This document shows positions 33,610 through 42,071 of a DNA stretch of 64,000 nucleotides, one piece after another. Within the stretch, counting starts at the first letter, position 1; every line of letters starts with the position of its first letter. A program made the position numbers and the translations under genes. A model generated the notes under the pieces. It ran no database searches, had not been told where the DNA came from, and saw only the letters and a list, made by a program, of their open reading frames with translations. This DNA comes from Nocardioides sp. zg-1230 (lineage in GTDB: Bacteria > Actinomycetota > Actinomycetes > Propionibacteriales > Nocardioidaceae): positions 1 to 64,000 of the forward strand of contig NZ_JABJQZ010000008.1 of the NCBI RefSeq assembly GCF_013155335.1, written 5' to 3'.

Positions 33610-34422
33610 TCAGACGCCGACCTCGAAGCGGGCGAACCGCTTCACGGTGGTGCCGGCCTCGTCCAGGACGGCCTTGACCGACTTCTTGGACTCGGTGACC
33701 GACTCCTGCTCGAGCAGGACGATCTCCTTGAAGAAGCCACCGAGGCGGCCCTCGACGATCTTGGCGATCGCCTGCTCCGGCTTGCCCTCCTCGCGGGTCT
33801 TCTGCTCGGCGATGGAGCGCTCGGACTCGACGACGTCGGCGGGGACCTCGTCGCGGGTGAGGTACTGGGCCTTCATCGCGGCGATCTGCATCGCGGCGGC
33901 GCGGGCGGCGGTCTCGTCACCCTCGAACTCCACGAGCACGCCGACGGCGGGCGGGAGGTCAGCGGCACGCTTGTGCATGTAGGTGACGGTGTTGCCCTCG
34001 AAGTAGGCGACGTCGCCCAGCTCGATCTTCTCGCCGATGGTGATGGCCAGGTCCTCGACGACCTCACCGACGGTCTTGCCGTCCAGCTCGGCGGCCTTGA
34101 GGGCCTCGGTGTCGGCGGCCTTGACGGAGTCCGCGACGTCGGCGATCTGCTGCGCCTTGGCGATGAACTCCTCGTTCTTGGCCACGAAGTCGGTCTCGCT
34201 CTTGAGCTCGACCAGCGCGTTGCCGGAGGTGGCGACGAGGCCTGCAGCGGTCTCGCGCTCGGCGCCGCGGGCGGCAGCCTTGGCGGCACCCTTGACGCGG
34301 AGCAGCTCGACGGCCTTGTCGAAGTCGCCGTCCGCCTCGGTCAGCGCCTTCTTGCAGTCCATCATCCCGGCCTGGGTCAGCTCGCGGAGCTTCTTGACGT
34401 CGGCAGCGGTGAAGTTGGCCAT
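33610..34422 (-). CDS. tsf: Elongation factor Ts
   Basis: Nucleotide exchange factor for EF-Tu. The 270-residue protein has the N-terminal UBA-like domain with VKKLRELTQAGMMDCKKAL, then the core with ELKSETDFVAKNEEF and the second dimerisation domain. It is paired with rpsB, 114 bases upstream, with a hairpin in between. Confidence 0.97.
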   Translation of the reverse strand: MANFTAADVKKLRELTQAGMMDCKKALTEADGDFDKAVELLRVKGAAKAAARGAERETAAGLVATSGNALVELKSETDFVAKNEEFIAKAQQIADVADSVKAADTEALKAAELDGKTVGEVVEDLAITIGEKIELGDVAYFEGNTVTYMHKRAADLPPAVGVLVEFEGDETAARAAAMQIAAMKAQYLTRDEVPADVVESERSIAEQKTREEGKPEQAIAKIVEGRLGGFFKEIVLLEQESVTESKKSVKAVLDEAGTTVKRFARFEVGV

Positions 34423-34496
34423 GGTCCTTCTTCCTTCGATCCAGGGGTTTCGCGGGCCACTCGGGGGCGGCCCTGCGGTGGGTGGGACGACGCGGG

Positions 34497-34528
34497 CGCC
34501 GGCCGCGGACGTGAGCCCGCGGCCGGCG
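34497..34528 (-). terminator. rpsB-tsf intergenic hairpin (partial terminator)
   Basis: Perfect 12-base-pair stem (34497-34508 with 34517-34528, 8-base loop) between rpsB and tsf. A readthrough terminator at this place is common and would lower tsf relative to rpsB. Confidence 0.65.
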
Positions 34529-34536
34529 TGACCGGA

Positions 34537-35556
34537 TCAGTCCTTCTTGTCGGCCTCGGCCTCGGTGGGCGCCTCGGTGGCGGCAGCGTCGGTCTCGACG
34601 GGCGCCTCGGCGGCGGGAGCGTCGGTCTCCGCGGGCGCCTCGGCGGCAGCCTCGGCCGGGGCCTCGGTCGCGGCGTCGGCAGCCGCCTCGGCCTGCGGGG
34701 CCTCGGCAGCGGCGCCGGTGGCCTCGGAGGCCGGGGTCTCGGCGGCGGCGTCACCGGTGGCGGTCGCGGCCGCCTTCTCGGCGTCACCGGCCAGGAGCTC
34801 GCGCTCCCACTCGGCGAGGGGCTCCTCGGCACCGACGGTCTCGTCGGCGTCGCCGGCCTTGGCGCCGGAGCGGGCGATGAGGCCCTCGGCGACGGCGTCG
34901 GCGACCACGCGGGTCAGCAGGCCGACCGCGCGGATGGCGTCGTCGTTGCCCGGGATCGGGAAGTCGACCAGGTCGGGGTCGCAGTTGGAGTCGAGGATGC
35001 CGATGATCGGGATCCGCAGCTTGCGGGCCTCCTCGACGGCCAGGTGCTCCTTGTTGGTGTCGACGATCCACACCGCGGAGGGGACCTTGGTCATGTCACG
35101 GATGCCGCCGAGCGTCTTGTCCAGCTTGGTGCGCTCGCGGCGCATCTGGAGGAGCTCCTTCTTCGTGCGGTTGGAGCCCGCGACGTCGTCGAAGTCGATC
35201 TCGTCGAGCTCCTTGAGGCGGTTGATCCGCTGGTGCACGGTCTGGAAGTTGGTGAGCATGCCGCCCAGCCAGCGCTGGTTGACATAGGGCATCCCGACGC
35301 GCGTCGCCTGCTCGGCGATGGCCTCCTGGGCCTGCTTCTTCGTGCCGACGAACATGATGACGCCGCCCTTGGCGACGGTCTCCTTGACGAAGGCGTACGA
35401 GCGGTCGATGTAGGCCAGCGACTGCTGCAGGTCGATGATGTAGATGCCGTTGCGCTCGGTCATGATGAAGCGCTTCATCTTGGGGTTCCAACGACGGGTC
35501 TGGTGACCGAAGTGGACGCCGCTCTCGAGCAGCTGGCGCATGGTGACGACTGCCAT
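34537..35556 (-). CDS. rpsB: Small ribosomal subunit protein uS2, with long acidic tail
   Basis: A 30S subunit protein. Residues 1 to about 255 are a normal uS2 (LLESGVHFGHQTRRWNPKM, VWIVDTNKEHLAVEEA, PGNDDAIRA). About 80 further residues form an Ala/Glu/Pro-rich tail built on EAPAE-like units ending in EADKKD, making the protein 339 residues rather than the usual 250-300. Similar tails occur on RpsP here. CAGGAG precedes the ATG. The 5' leader is probably long (see 35557-35998). Confidence 0.97.
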   Translation of the reverse strand: MAVVTMRQLLESGVHFGHQTRRWNPKMKRFIMTERNGIYIIDLQQSLAYIDRSYAFVKETVAKGGVIMFVGTKKQAQEAIAEQATRVGMPYVNQRWLGGMLTNFQTVHQRINRLKELDEIDFDDVAGSNRTKKELLQMRRERTKLDKTLGGIRDMTKVPSAVWIVDTNKEHLAVEEARKLRIPIIGILDSNCDPDLVDFPIPGNDDAIRAVGLLTRVVADAVAEGLIARSGAKAGDADETVGAEEPLAEWERELLAGDAEKAAATATGDAAAETPASEATGAAAEAPQAEAAADAATEAPAEAAAEAPAETDAPAAEAPVETDAAATEAPTEAEADKKD

Positions 35557-35813
35557 GGGTTCTCCTGTTTTCGCGGAGGACGCTCACCGATGTGCCCGGC
35601 CTTCGGCAGGTCGGGCCGGGAGCGTGGCTCCTGTTGTTTTCAGTTGCTGCGCCCGGCGGGTGCCGGGAGCCCTGACGCTCGCACGCCGGTCCGATCCCGC
35701 CGGTGGGGCTGGCAGGAACTGAGGACCGACGCCCGCGGGTGGTCCGGGATCGAGGAGCATCCCGGGCACGGTCGGCGAGCGTGCGAAGTCAGTCCGGATG
35801 GACTGCTCCGCAC

Positions 35814-35827
35814 ATCGTAGGCCAGAG
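35814..35827 (-). promoter_or_regulatory. rpsB: Candidate rpsB promoter core
   Basis: Reads CTCTGG then CC then TACGAT on the minus strand. CTCTGG also sits immediately before the -10 hexamers of rpsP and rplS. No good -35 at 17-18 bases. Confidence 0.4.
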
Positions 35828-35986
35828 GTTCCCTGCTAGGCGAATCACTGCCGGCCGCTGCGCTGAGCGTGGGCCGAGCGTGGATCCGAGCGTTGATCCG
35901 GGGCCCTCGGACGTCCACAGGCGGGGCGTGGAGGTCGTTGTCCACAGCCATCGTCGCTGCGGCTCGTCCGACGCCCCGCCTCGGGT

Positions 35987-35992
35987 GAGGAT
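35987..35992 (+). promoter_or_regulatory. Possible -10 element (M23 peptidase)
   Basis: GAGGAT ends 6 bases before ATG 35999. It could also be a weak ribosome site. Confidence 0.35.
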
Positions 35993-35998
35993 CGCCGG

Positions 35999-36577
35999 AT
36001 GCGAGCCGTCCTCGGAACCGTCCTGCTCCTGCTGGCGCTCGGTGTCGCCGGGCCTGCCCACGCGCGTCCGGACGAGCAGCCCACCGGGGTGTGGCCGCTC
36101 GACCCCCGCCCCGACGTCGTACGCCACTTCGAGCCGCCGCCCACGCCGTACGCCGCCGGACACCGCGGCGTCGACCTGGCCGGATCCCCCGGCCAGTCGG
36201 TGCACGCCGCGCTGGCCGGGACGGTCGGCTTCGCCGGCTCCATCGGCGGCAAGCCCGTCGTCACCGTGCTGCACGGCGGTCGTCGTACGACGTACGAGCC
36301 GGTCGTGGCGTCGGTCGAGCGCGGCCAGGCGGTGGCGGCCGGCGACGTGCTCGGCCGCCTGGTGGTCACCGACAGCCACTGCTTCCCCGCCGCCTGCCTG
36401 CACTGGGGACTCGTGGAGGGCGACGGCGACGACCGGACCTATCTCGACCCGCTCACCCTCGTCGGCGGAGGTCCGGTGCGGCTCCTCCCGCTGTGGCGCG
36501 ACGACCCCGTCACCGCACGGATTCCGTGGAGCCCACCCCTCGCACGCTGGCGACGCCCGGTCGACTGGATCGCCTGA
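35999..36577 (+). CDS. Secreted M23-family peptidase (peptidoglycan hydrolase-like)
   Basis: A 192-residue exported protein with a signal peptide (MRAVLGTVLLLLAL to AHARP). The M23/LytM domain has HRGVDLAG (first metal ligands H and D) and a later CLHWGL (the LHxG-type ligand), but the usual H-x-H is partly altered because the region between is short, so activity needs testing. M23 genes lie beside rpsB in other actinobacteria (for example the Rv2891 region). It is convergent with xerC. Confidence 0.85.
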   Translation: MRAVLGTVLLLLALGVAGPAHARPDEQPTGVWPLDPRPDVVRHFEPPPTPYAAGHRGVDLAGSPGQSVHAALAGTVGFAGSIGGKPVVTVLHGGRRTTYEPVVASVERGQAVAAGDVLGRLVVTDSHCFPAACLHWGLVEGDGDDRTYLDPLTLVGGGPVRLLPLWRDDPVTARIPWSPPLARWRRPVDWIA

Positions 36578-36628
36578 GCGGCTGGCAAGCGTCCCCTGAC
36601 ACGCTGCTGCCCAGCGCCCGCCGGCCGA

Positions 36629-36670
36629 CGTCATACCCGTCAGCACGCATGGGTGCGGATCCGTATGACG
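36629..36670. terminator. Inverted repeat between M23 peptidase and xerC
   Basis: CGTCATAC (36629-36636) and GTATGACG (36663-36670) are perfect arms, with an inner GCAC/GTGC stem. It lies between convergent stops, so a bidirectional terminator is likely. Confidence 0.5.
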
Positions 36671-36695
36671 CTCCCGGCCCGCCGGAGGGATCCGG

Positions 36696-37649
36696 CTAGG
36701 CGCGGGGGTGGGCCTGCTGGTAGGCCCGGCGCAGCCGGTCGGTCGTGACGTGGGTGTAGAGCTGGGTGGTCGCGAGCGAGGCGTGGCCGAGGAGCTCCTG
36801 CACGGAGCGGAGGTCGGCGCCGCCCTCGAGCAGGTGGGTGGCGGCCGTGTGGCGCAGACCGTGCGGTCCGATGTCGGGAGCCCCGGGTACGTCGGCGATG
36901 CGGCGGTGCACGAGGTGGCGGACCGCACGCTGGTCGATGCGCCGCCCCCGCACCCCCAGGAACAGGGCCGGGCCTGAGCCCTCGACCCGCAGGCGCGGCC
37001 GGCCGGCCGTCAGCCAGCGGTCGACCGCCCGACCGGCCGGGGTGCCGTAGGGCACCGAGCGTTCCTTGCGGCCCTTGCCGAACACGCGCACGACCCGGCG
37101 CTCGTCGTCCACGTCGTCGATGTCGAGGCCGACGAGCTCACCGACCCGGATTCCCGTGGCATAGAGCAGCTCGAGCATCGCGACGTCGCGCACACCGACC
37201 GGGGTGCCGTCGTCGGCGAGGTCTGCGGCCGACCGGATCAGCGCCTCGGCCTCGTCGGCACGCAGCACCGGCGGGAGGGTCTTGTGCTTCTTGGGCGAGC
37301 CCAGCGCGGCCCCGGGGTCGTTCGGCAACCGGCCGGTCCGGTGCAGCCACGCGGTGAACACCCGCGCGGCGGTGGCCCGCCTCGCGATCGTCGTACGGCT
37401 GCGACCGGTCGTCTGCAGCCGCGCCAACCAGCTGCGGAGCGTGCGCAGGTCGAGGTCGGCCACGTCCGTGACCCCGAGCCGCTGGCAGTGGTCGAGCAGC
37501 CCGGCGATGTCGCCGAGGTAGGCGCGCACCGTGTGCGGGGCGAGGTCGCGCTCCGAGACGAGGTGGCGCTCGTAGTCGCCGAGGAGGCGGATGAAGGACT
37601 CGGGAAGGTCCTTCCCTTCGCCCTGGTCGGGCACGGCCGGCTCGCTCAC
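36696..37649 (-). CDS. xerC: Tyrosine recombinase XerC
   Basis: With XerD, resolves chromosome dimers at dif. The 317-residue protein has an N-terminal SAM-like DNA-binding domain (FIRLLGDYERHLVSERDL to ARLQTTG) and a catalytic domain with Arg in ATGIRVGEL, the HGLRHTAATHLL box and the nucleophile Tyr in TTQLYTHV. The genomic place (before dprA-comM) marks it as the housekeeping enzyme, not a phage integrase. GTG 37649 has TAGGCT 6 bases upstream. Confidence 0.94.
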   Translation of the reverse strand: MSEPAVPDQGEGKDLPESFIRLLGDYERHLVSERDLAPHTVRAYLGDIAGLLDHCQRLGVTDVADLDLRTLRSWLARLQTTGRSRTTIARRATAARVFTAWLHRTGRLPNDPGAALGSPKKHKTLPPVLRADEAEALIRSAADLADDGTPVGVRDVAMLELLYATGIRVGELVGLDIDDVDDERRVVRVFGKGRKERSVPYGTPAGRAVDRWLTAGRPRLRVEGSGPALFLGVRGRRIDQRAVRHLVHRRIADVPGAPDIGPHGLRHTAATHLLEGGADLRSVQELLGHASLATTQLYTHVTTDRLRRAYQQAHPRA

Positions 37650-37655
37650 CCTCGC

Positions 37656-37661
37656 AGCCTA
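37656..37661 (-). promoter_or_regulatory. xerC: -10 element of a leaderless xerC promoter
   Basis: TAGGCT on the minus strand, 6 bases before GTG 37649. Confidence 0.5.
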
Positions 37662-37677
37662 GGCGCGCCGAGGGTGC

Positions 37678-38853
37678 TCACACGTCAGGCGCGAGCCGCC
37701 ATCCCTCATCGGTGAGCTGGACGAACCGCTTGGACCTCAGTCGACGCAGCGCGCCTTCGGTGGTGCGGAGCGGGAGCCCGCAGAGGCGGGAGATCGAGTC
37801 CACCCTCGCCGGCTCGCTGACCGGCACCCACTCCACGACGGTCCGTTCGGTCGGAGTGAGGTCGTCGCGCGGTCGATCCTCGCCCCGCGGTGGCTCGACC
37901 AGGTGCTCCCCCGCCGCGCCGACCAGCTCGAGCACCTCTGCGCCGTGGGTCACGACGGTGCCGCGGCCCTCGCGGAGGAAGTTGTTGACGCCCCGGGAGG
38001 TGTAGCTGGTGACCGGACCCGGCACGCACATCACGTGGCGGTTCAGGCTCTCGGCCCACCCGGCCGTGTTGAGGGCGCCGCTCCGAAGGGCCGCCTCGAC
38101 CACCACCGTGCCGGTGGTCATGGCGGCGATCAGCCGGTTGCGGGCCAGGAACCGCGGCCGCGTGGGCGCCGAGCCGGGTGGTTGCTCGGACACGACGGCG
38201 AACTCGGCGGCGAGGTGTTGGAGCAGGAGCCGGTTGTGGGCGGGATAGACCCGGTCCGCACCGCAGGCCAGGACAGCGGCCGTGACACCGTCGGCGGACA
38301 GCGTGGCGTCGTGCGCCTCGAAGTCGATGCCGAGCGCCCCACCGGAGACGACCGGCACCCCCGAGAGCGCGAGGTGCGCGCAGACCGAGCGGGTCATCTC
38401 CACGCCGTAGACCGAGGCGGCCCGCGAGCCGACCACGGCGACCGAGGTGGCGAGCTCGGTGAGCGGCATCGGACCCTTCACCCACAGGCCCGGAGGCGTG
38501 CCGCCGAACCCGTCCGTGGTGATGGCGTCGTCGAGCTGGTCGAGGCCGACGGGCCACTCGGCGTCACCCGGGACGAGGAAGCGGATGCCGCACCGCTCGG
38601 CCTGGTCGAGCTGCCGGACCGCGTCGACCTCGGCCAGCCGCAGCGCCAGCATCTCCCCGGGCTCGCCCTCACCCGCTGACCGCGCCTTCTCGAGTGCGCG
38701 CTCCGCGCCCATCTGGCGCACGAGCGACGACGTCGTGCCGTCACCGGGCTCCACGGCGCAGCTCAGGGTCACCCGCGCGAGGCGCTCGGCGTCGCGCGTC
38801 CGGCTCATCGGCTCCGCGACGGGCGGCACGGACCGCAGGTGTGCGGCACTCAC
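37678..38853 (-). CDS. dprA: DNA-processing protein DprA
   Basis: A 391-residue Rossmann-fold protein that in transformable bacteria loads RecA on incoming single strands. It has an N-terminal helical region, the DprA core with VAVVGSRAASVYG and VSGGALGIDFEAHDA, GTVVVEAALRSGALNTAGWA, and a C-terminal winged-helix (TPTERTVVEWVPVS to RRLRSKRFVQL). GTG start overlaps the comM stop (GTGA). The dprA-comM-yraN operon is conserved in actinobacteria not known to be naturally transformable. Confidence 0.95.
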   Translation of the reverse strand: MSAAHLRSVPPVAEPMSRTRDAERLARVTLSCAVEPGDGTTSSLVRQMGAERALEKARSAGEGEPGEMLALRLAEVDAVRQLDQAERCGIRFLVPGDAEWPVGLDQLDDAITTDGFGGTPPGLWVKGPMPLTELATSVAVVGSRAASVYGVEMTRSVCAHLALSGVPVVSGGALGIDFEAHDATLSADGVTAAVLACGADRVYPAHNRLLLQHLAAEFAVVSEQPPGSAPTRPRFLARNRLIAAMTTGTVVVEAALRSGALNTAGWAESLNRHVMCVPGPVTSYTSRGVNNFLREGRGTVVTHGAEVLELVGAAGEHLVEPPRGEDRPRDDLTPTERTVVEWVPVSEPARVDSISRLCGLPLRTTEGALRRLRSKRFVQLTDEGWRLAPDV

Positions 38854-40451
38854 GACGCCACCCGGACGACGCTCGCCGGCAGCGAGCGGGCGGAGTCGTC
38901 GGACCGCAGCGCCAGGGCGATCTCGGCCTCGCGCTCGCCCGGCCTCGCCACCCCCGCACAGTCAGCCACCGTCCACGCCAGGCGCTGCACGCGGGTCAAC
39001 CCACGTCGGGTCAGCCTGCCGTCGGCCAGCTCCTTGTCGACGACTCGCTGGCCCGCGGGCTCCAGGGGCCACCGCTCGACCAGGACCGGGCCCGGACAGG
39101 ACGCATTGAGGAGCCAGGAGCAGTCGCGGTAGCGGCGCGACTGGCGCGCCCTGGCCTCGACGACCCGCGCCCGCACGTCGGCGGACGACTCCGGCTCCGG
39201 GCGGAACGACGACCCCGTCCGCCTGCCCTGGGGGCGCACCTCCATCCAGATGTCGACCCGGTCGAGGATCGGACCCGTGAGCTTGCGACGGTAGTGGGAA
39301 CGCTGCACGTCGCTGCACTCGCAGCTGCCGCCGGAGAGTCCGTGGAAGTTGCCGCACGGACACGGGTTGGCCGCGAGCACCACCAGCGAGCGGGCCGGAT
39401 AGGTGGCCGACTCCTCGCCGCGGGCGATGGTCACCTCCCCGGACTCGAGCGGCTGCCGCATGGCCTCGACGACATCGGCACGGAAGTGCGGGAACTCGTC
39501 GAGGAAGAGCACGCCGTGGTGCGCGAGGCTGACCTGCCCCGGCCGCACCCGGCCGGTGCCGCCTCCCAGGACGCTCGCGGCAGTGGCCGAGTGGTGCGGG
39601 GCGAACCACGGCGGACGGCGCACGAGACCGGTCCCCTCCGGAAGGACGCCGGCGACCGAGTGGAGCGCCGTCACCTCCAGGGCCTGCTCGGTCGTCAGGT
39701 CGGGCAGGATCGTGGGGATGCGCTCGGCGATCGACGTCTTCCCGGTGCCGCGGGGGCCGATCAGCATCGTGGGATGACCGCCCGCCGCGGCGACCTCGAC
39801 GGCGTAGCGGACGTCCTCGAGCCCGTCGAGGTCACGGAGGTCGAGGTCGGTCAGGCGGTCCTCGCCGCGCCACGTCGCCAGGGGGCTGGACGACGGCCCC
39901 ACGACGGGGTCGGCCTCGGGCACCTCCGTCCCGCGGAGCACCGCGGACACCTGCGCCAGCGACCGGACGCCGAACACCGTCATCCCCGGCACGAGCCCGG
40001 CTTCACCGGCCTGCGGCTCGGGGACGAAGACGCGGGTGATGCCGTGGGCGGCTGCGGCAATCACCATGGGCAGGACCCCTGGCACCGGGCGCAGGGCACC
40101 GGCGACGGACAGCTCTCCGATGAACGCCCAGCCTTCGAGCAGGTCGGGCGTCAGGTCCTCGTGCTTCTTGTCGGCGGCCATGACCGCCATCGCGATCGCG
40201 AGGTCGTAGTGTGTGCCGCTCTTGGGGAGGTCGGCGGGCGCCAGCAGGATCGTGACCCGCTTGGTCGCCGGCCAGCGTCCGCAGTCGTTGTTGATCGCCA
40301 TCCGCACCCGGTCGCGGGCCTCGGACAAGGTCTTGTCCACCCGGCCGACGATCGTGGTGTTGACCAGGCCCGGGGAGACGTCGACCTGGACGTCGATGAC
40401 GTGGCCGTCAGCTCCCTTGAGCGCCAGCGAGCGAGCGGTCGCGAAGGCCAT
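38850..40451 (-). CDS. comM: YifB/ComM-family Mg-chelatase-like AAA+ ATPase
   Basis: A 533-residue ATPase related to ComM, the branch-migration helicase used in natural transformation. It has an N-terminal Lon-like domain (VDVSPGLVNTTIVG), Walker A in IGPRGTGKTSI, Walker B in GVLFLDEFPHF, a Cys cluster around ANPCPCGNFHG and GGSCECSD, and a C-terminal Mg_chelatase_C domain. Stop and start overlaps join it to yraN (TGATG) and dprA (GTGA). Confidence 0.95.
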   Translation of the reverse strand: MAFATARSLALKGADGHVIDVQVDVSPGLVNTTIVGRVDKTLSEARDRVRMAINNDCGRWPATKRVTILLAPADLPKSGTHYDLAIAMAVMAADKKHEDLTPDLLEGWAFIGELSVAGALRPVPGVLPMVIAAAAHGITRVFVPEPQAGEAGLVPGMTVFGVRSLAQVSAVLRGTEVPEADPVVGPSSSPLATWRGEDRLTDLDLRDLDGLEDVRYAVEVAAAGGHPTMLIGPRGTGKTSIAERIPTILPDLTTEQALEVTALHSVAGVLPEGTGLVRRPPWFAPHHSATAASVLGGGTGRVRPGQVSLAHHGVLFLDEFPHFRADVVEAMRQPLESGEVTIARGEESATYPARSLVVLAANPCPCGNFHGLSGGSCECSDVQRSHYRRKLTGPILDRVDIWMEVRPQGRRTGSSFRPEPESSADVRARVVEARARQSRRYRDCSWLLNASCPGPVLVERWPLEPAGQRVVDKELADGRLTRRGLTRVQRLAWTVADCAGVARPGEREAEIALALRSDDSARSLPASVVRVAS

Positions 40452-40852
40452 CAGCCGACCCCCTCGACGTGCTCGACCTCGACCGGTCGGCCGCGCGGCG
40501 CCAGGACGCCCACCAGGTCGATGCGGATGTCGTCGGGATGGCAGTCGTGCACGAGCAGCCAGCGCGCCCCGAGGCGCCGCAGCCGGTCGGCCTTGCGCCG
40601 GTCGACCGCCTCGAGCGGATCACCGAAGTCGGTCGACGTGCGGGTCTTCACCTCGCAGATCACGAGGGTGTTGCCGTCACGCAGCACCAGGTCGATCTCA
40701 CCGGCGTCGCAACGCCAGTTGCGGTCGAGCAGGACCAGCCCGAGCCGGCAGAGGTGGCGGGCCGCGATCGACTCGCCGCGCTCCCCCAGCCGGCGACGGT
40801 GCTCGGCTGCGGGGTCGGGGGCGAACGGGGAAGCGGCAGCTCGTCGGGCCAT
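40451..40852 (-). CDS. yraN: YraN/UPF0102 family endonuclease-like protein
   Basis: A 133-residue restriction-endonuclease-fold protein. GEIDLVLRDGNTLVICEVKTR carries the D-x(n)-E-x-K catalytic pattern, and LGERGESIAARHL begins the fold. Family function is not established; it always travels with dprA/comM. ATG 40852 is chosen, matching family length; upstream frame extension has no similarity. Confidence 0.9.
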   Translation of the reverse strand: MARRAAASPFAPDPAAEHRRRLGERGESIAARHLCRLGLVLLDRNWRCDAGEIDLVLRDGNTLVICEVKTRTSTDFGDPLEAVDRRKADRLRRLGARWLLVHDCHPDDIRIDLVGVLAPRGRPVEVEHVEGVG

Positions 40853-41019
40853 GGTGGGCGCCTTCCGTGGACAGGTGCGGGAAGGCACCAGCACACCGCG
40901 CGGCACCGACGGAGCTGGCGGGGACCGCGCCGCACCTGTGGAGGACGCCCGGATCGGCGGGGCTGTGGACGATCGGTGGCCAGATCTGCGGCAACACCGC
41001 CAGAGCGACCGGGCGCCGG

Positions 41020-41328
41020 TCAGTCCTTGGGCGGGTCGATGTCCTGCGGCGCGAGCTCCTCGACGTTGACGTCCTTGAACGTCAGCACCTTCACGTTCTT
41101 CGCGAAGCGGGCCGGGCGGTACATGTCCCAGACCCAGGCGTCGGTCATCGAGACCTCGAAGAAGACGTCGCCGCTCTCCGAACGGGCCTTCACGTCGACC
41201 TGGTTGCACAGGTAGAAGCGACGGTCGGTCTCCACGACGTACTTGAAGATGCCCACGACGTCGCGGTACTCGCGATAGAGGGTGAGCTCCATCTCGGTCT
41301 CGTACTTCTCGAGATCCTCGGCGCTCAT
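41020..41328 (-). CDS. DUF2469 family protein
   Basis: A 102-residue protein of the actinobacterial DUF2469 family (Rv2901c type). It begins with SAEDLEKYETEMELTLYREYRDVV and contains FYLCNQVDV and DAWVWDMYRPARF, the conserved core. Function unknown. The ATG overlaps the rnhB stop (ATGA), so it is co-translated with rnhB; the 167 bases before yraN hold no gene. Confidence 0.9.
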   Translation of the reverse strand: MSAEDLEKYETEMELTLYREYRDVVGIFKYVVETDRRFYLCNQVDVKARSESGDVFFEVSMTDAWVWDMYRPARFAKNVKVLTFKDVNVEELAPQDIDPPKD

Positions 41329-42071
41329 CGGTCCTCCTCGGTCGTGCTGCCCGGCTCGAGGCCGACACTAGCCACCTGGTCCTCGCCGACCGGCTCCAGA
41401 CCCGCCGCACGCCGCACGTTGACGAACCGCATCCGGTGGGCCGGGCACGGGCCGAGCCGGGCGAGCGCTGCCTCGTGGTCGGCGGTGATGTAGCCCTTGT
41501 GGGTGCGGAAGTCGTAGTCGGGCCACTCGTCGTGCAGGCCGACCATCAGCCGGTCGCGCGTCACCTTCGCGACGACCGAGGCTGCTGCGATGCAGGCCGC
41601 GACGCGGTCGCCCTTCCAGACCGCCAGGCCCGGGACGCCGAGGCCGTCGACGGGGAACCCGTCGGTGAGGACGTACGACGGCCGCGTTCCGAGGCGGGCC
41701 ACCGCGCGACGCAGCGCCTCGACGTTGGCGACGTGCATGCCGAGCCGGTCGCACTCCTCGTTGTCGATCACCACGACCGACCACGCCAGCGCCCGGCGGA
41801 CCACCTGGGCGTAGACGCGCTCGCGTGCGGCCTCGGTGAGGAGCTTGCTGTCGGCCAGCCCCGGCACGATGCCCGCCTTGCCCGGCGGGAGGATGACGGC
41901 GCCGGCGACGAGCGGCCCGGCGCACGCACCCCGCCCCGCCTCGTCGACGCCCGCGATCGGGTCCAGCCCGGCCCGGCGCAGCGCACGCTCGTAGCCGTAG
42001 ATCCCGGCGTCGCGGCGTACGGTCATCCCGCCCGGCAGCGGCTCGGGCGGCAGCTGTGGCGAGAGCGTCAC
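41325..42071 (-). CDS. rnhB: Ribonuclease HII
   Basis: Removes ribonucleotides from DNA-RNA hybrids. The 248-residue protein has AGVDEAGRGACAGP (catalytic D and E), SKLLTEAARERVY, and DGFPVDGL/VAACIAAASVVAKVTRDRLM. The GTG start overlaps the lepB stop (GTGA). A more internal ATG (MTVRRDAG) about 15 codons in is possible. Confidence 0.95.
   Translation of the reverse strand: MTLSPQLPPEPLPGGMTVRRDAGIYGYERALRRAGLDPIAGVDEAGRGACAGPLVAGAVILPPGKAGIVPGLADSKLLTEAARERVYAQVVRRALAWSVVVIDNEECDRLGMHVANVEALRRAVARLGTRPSYVLTDGFPVDGLGVPGLAVWKGDRVAACIAAASVVAKVTRDRLMVGLHDEWPDYDFRTHKGYITADHEAALARLGPCPAHRMRFVNVRRAAGLEPVGEDQVASVGLEPGSTTEEDR

Larger units (their letters stand above)
35557..35998. other. 442-base non-coding region: rpsB leader and divergent promoters
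   Basis: The only gene-free stretch over 300 bases. On the minus strand a TACGAT at 35814-35819 could be the rpsB -10, giving a leader of about 250 bases with small CCCGGC hairpins (near 35597-35630 and 35650-35672) that might take part in uS2 autoregulation. On the plus strand the M23 peptidase promoter is at its right end. I see no small gene. Confidence 0.45.

Noticed and set aside
36696..37649. Tyrosine recombinase as evidence of an integrated phage or island
   Set aside because: It sits in the conserved xerC-dprA-comM order, with no attachment-site repeats or phage genes nearby.
37678..40852. dprA-comM as proof of natural competence
   Set aside because: These genes are conserved in many non-transformable actinobacteria, and no uptake pilus or ComEC gene is in the window.
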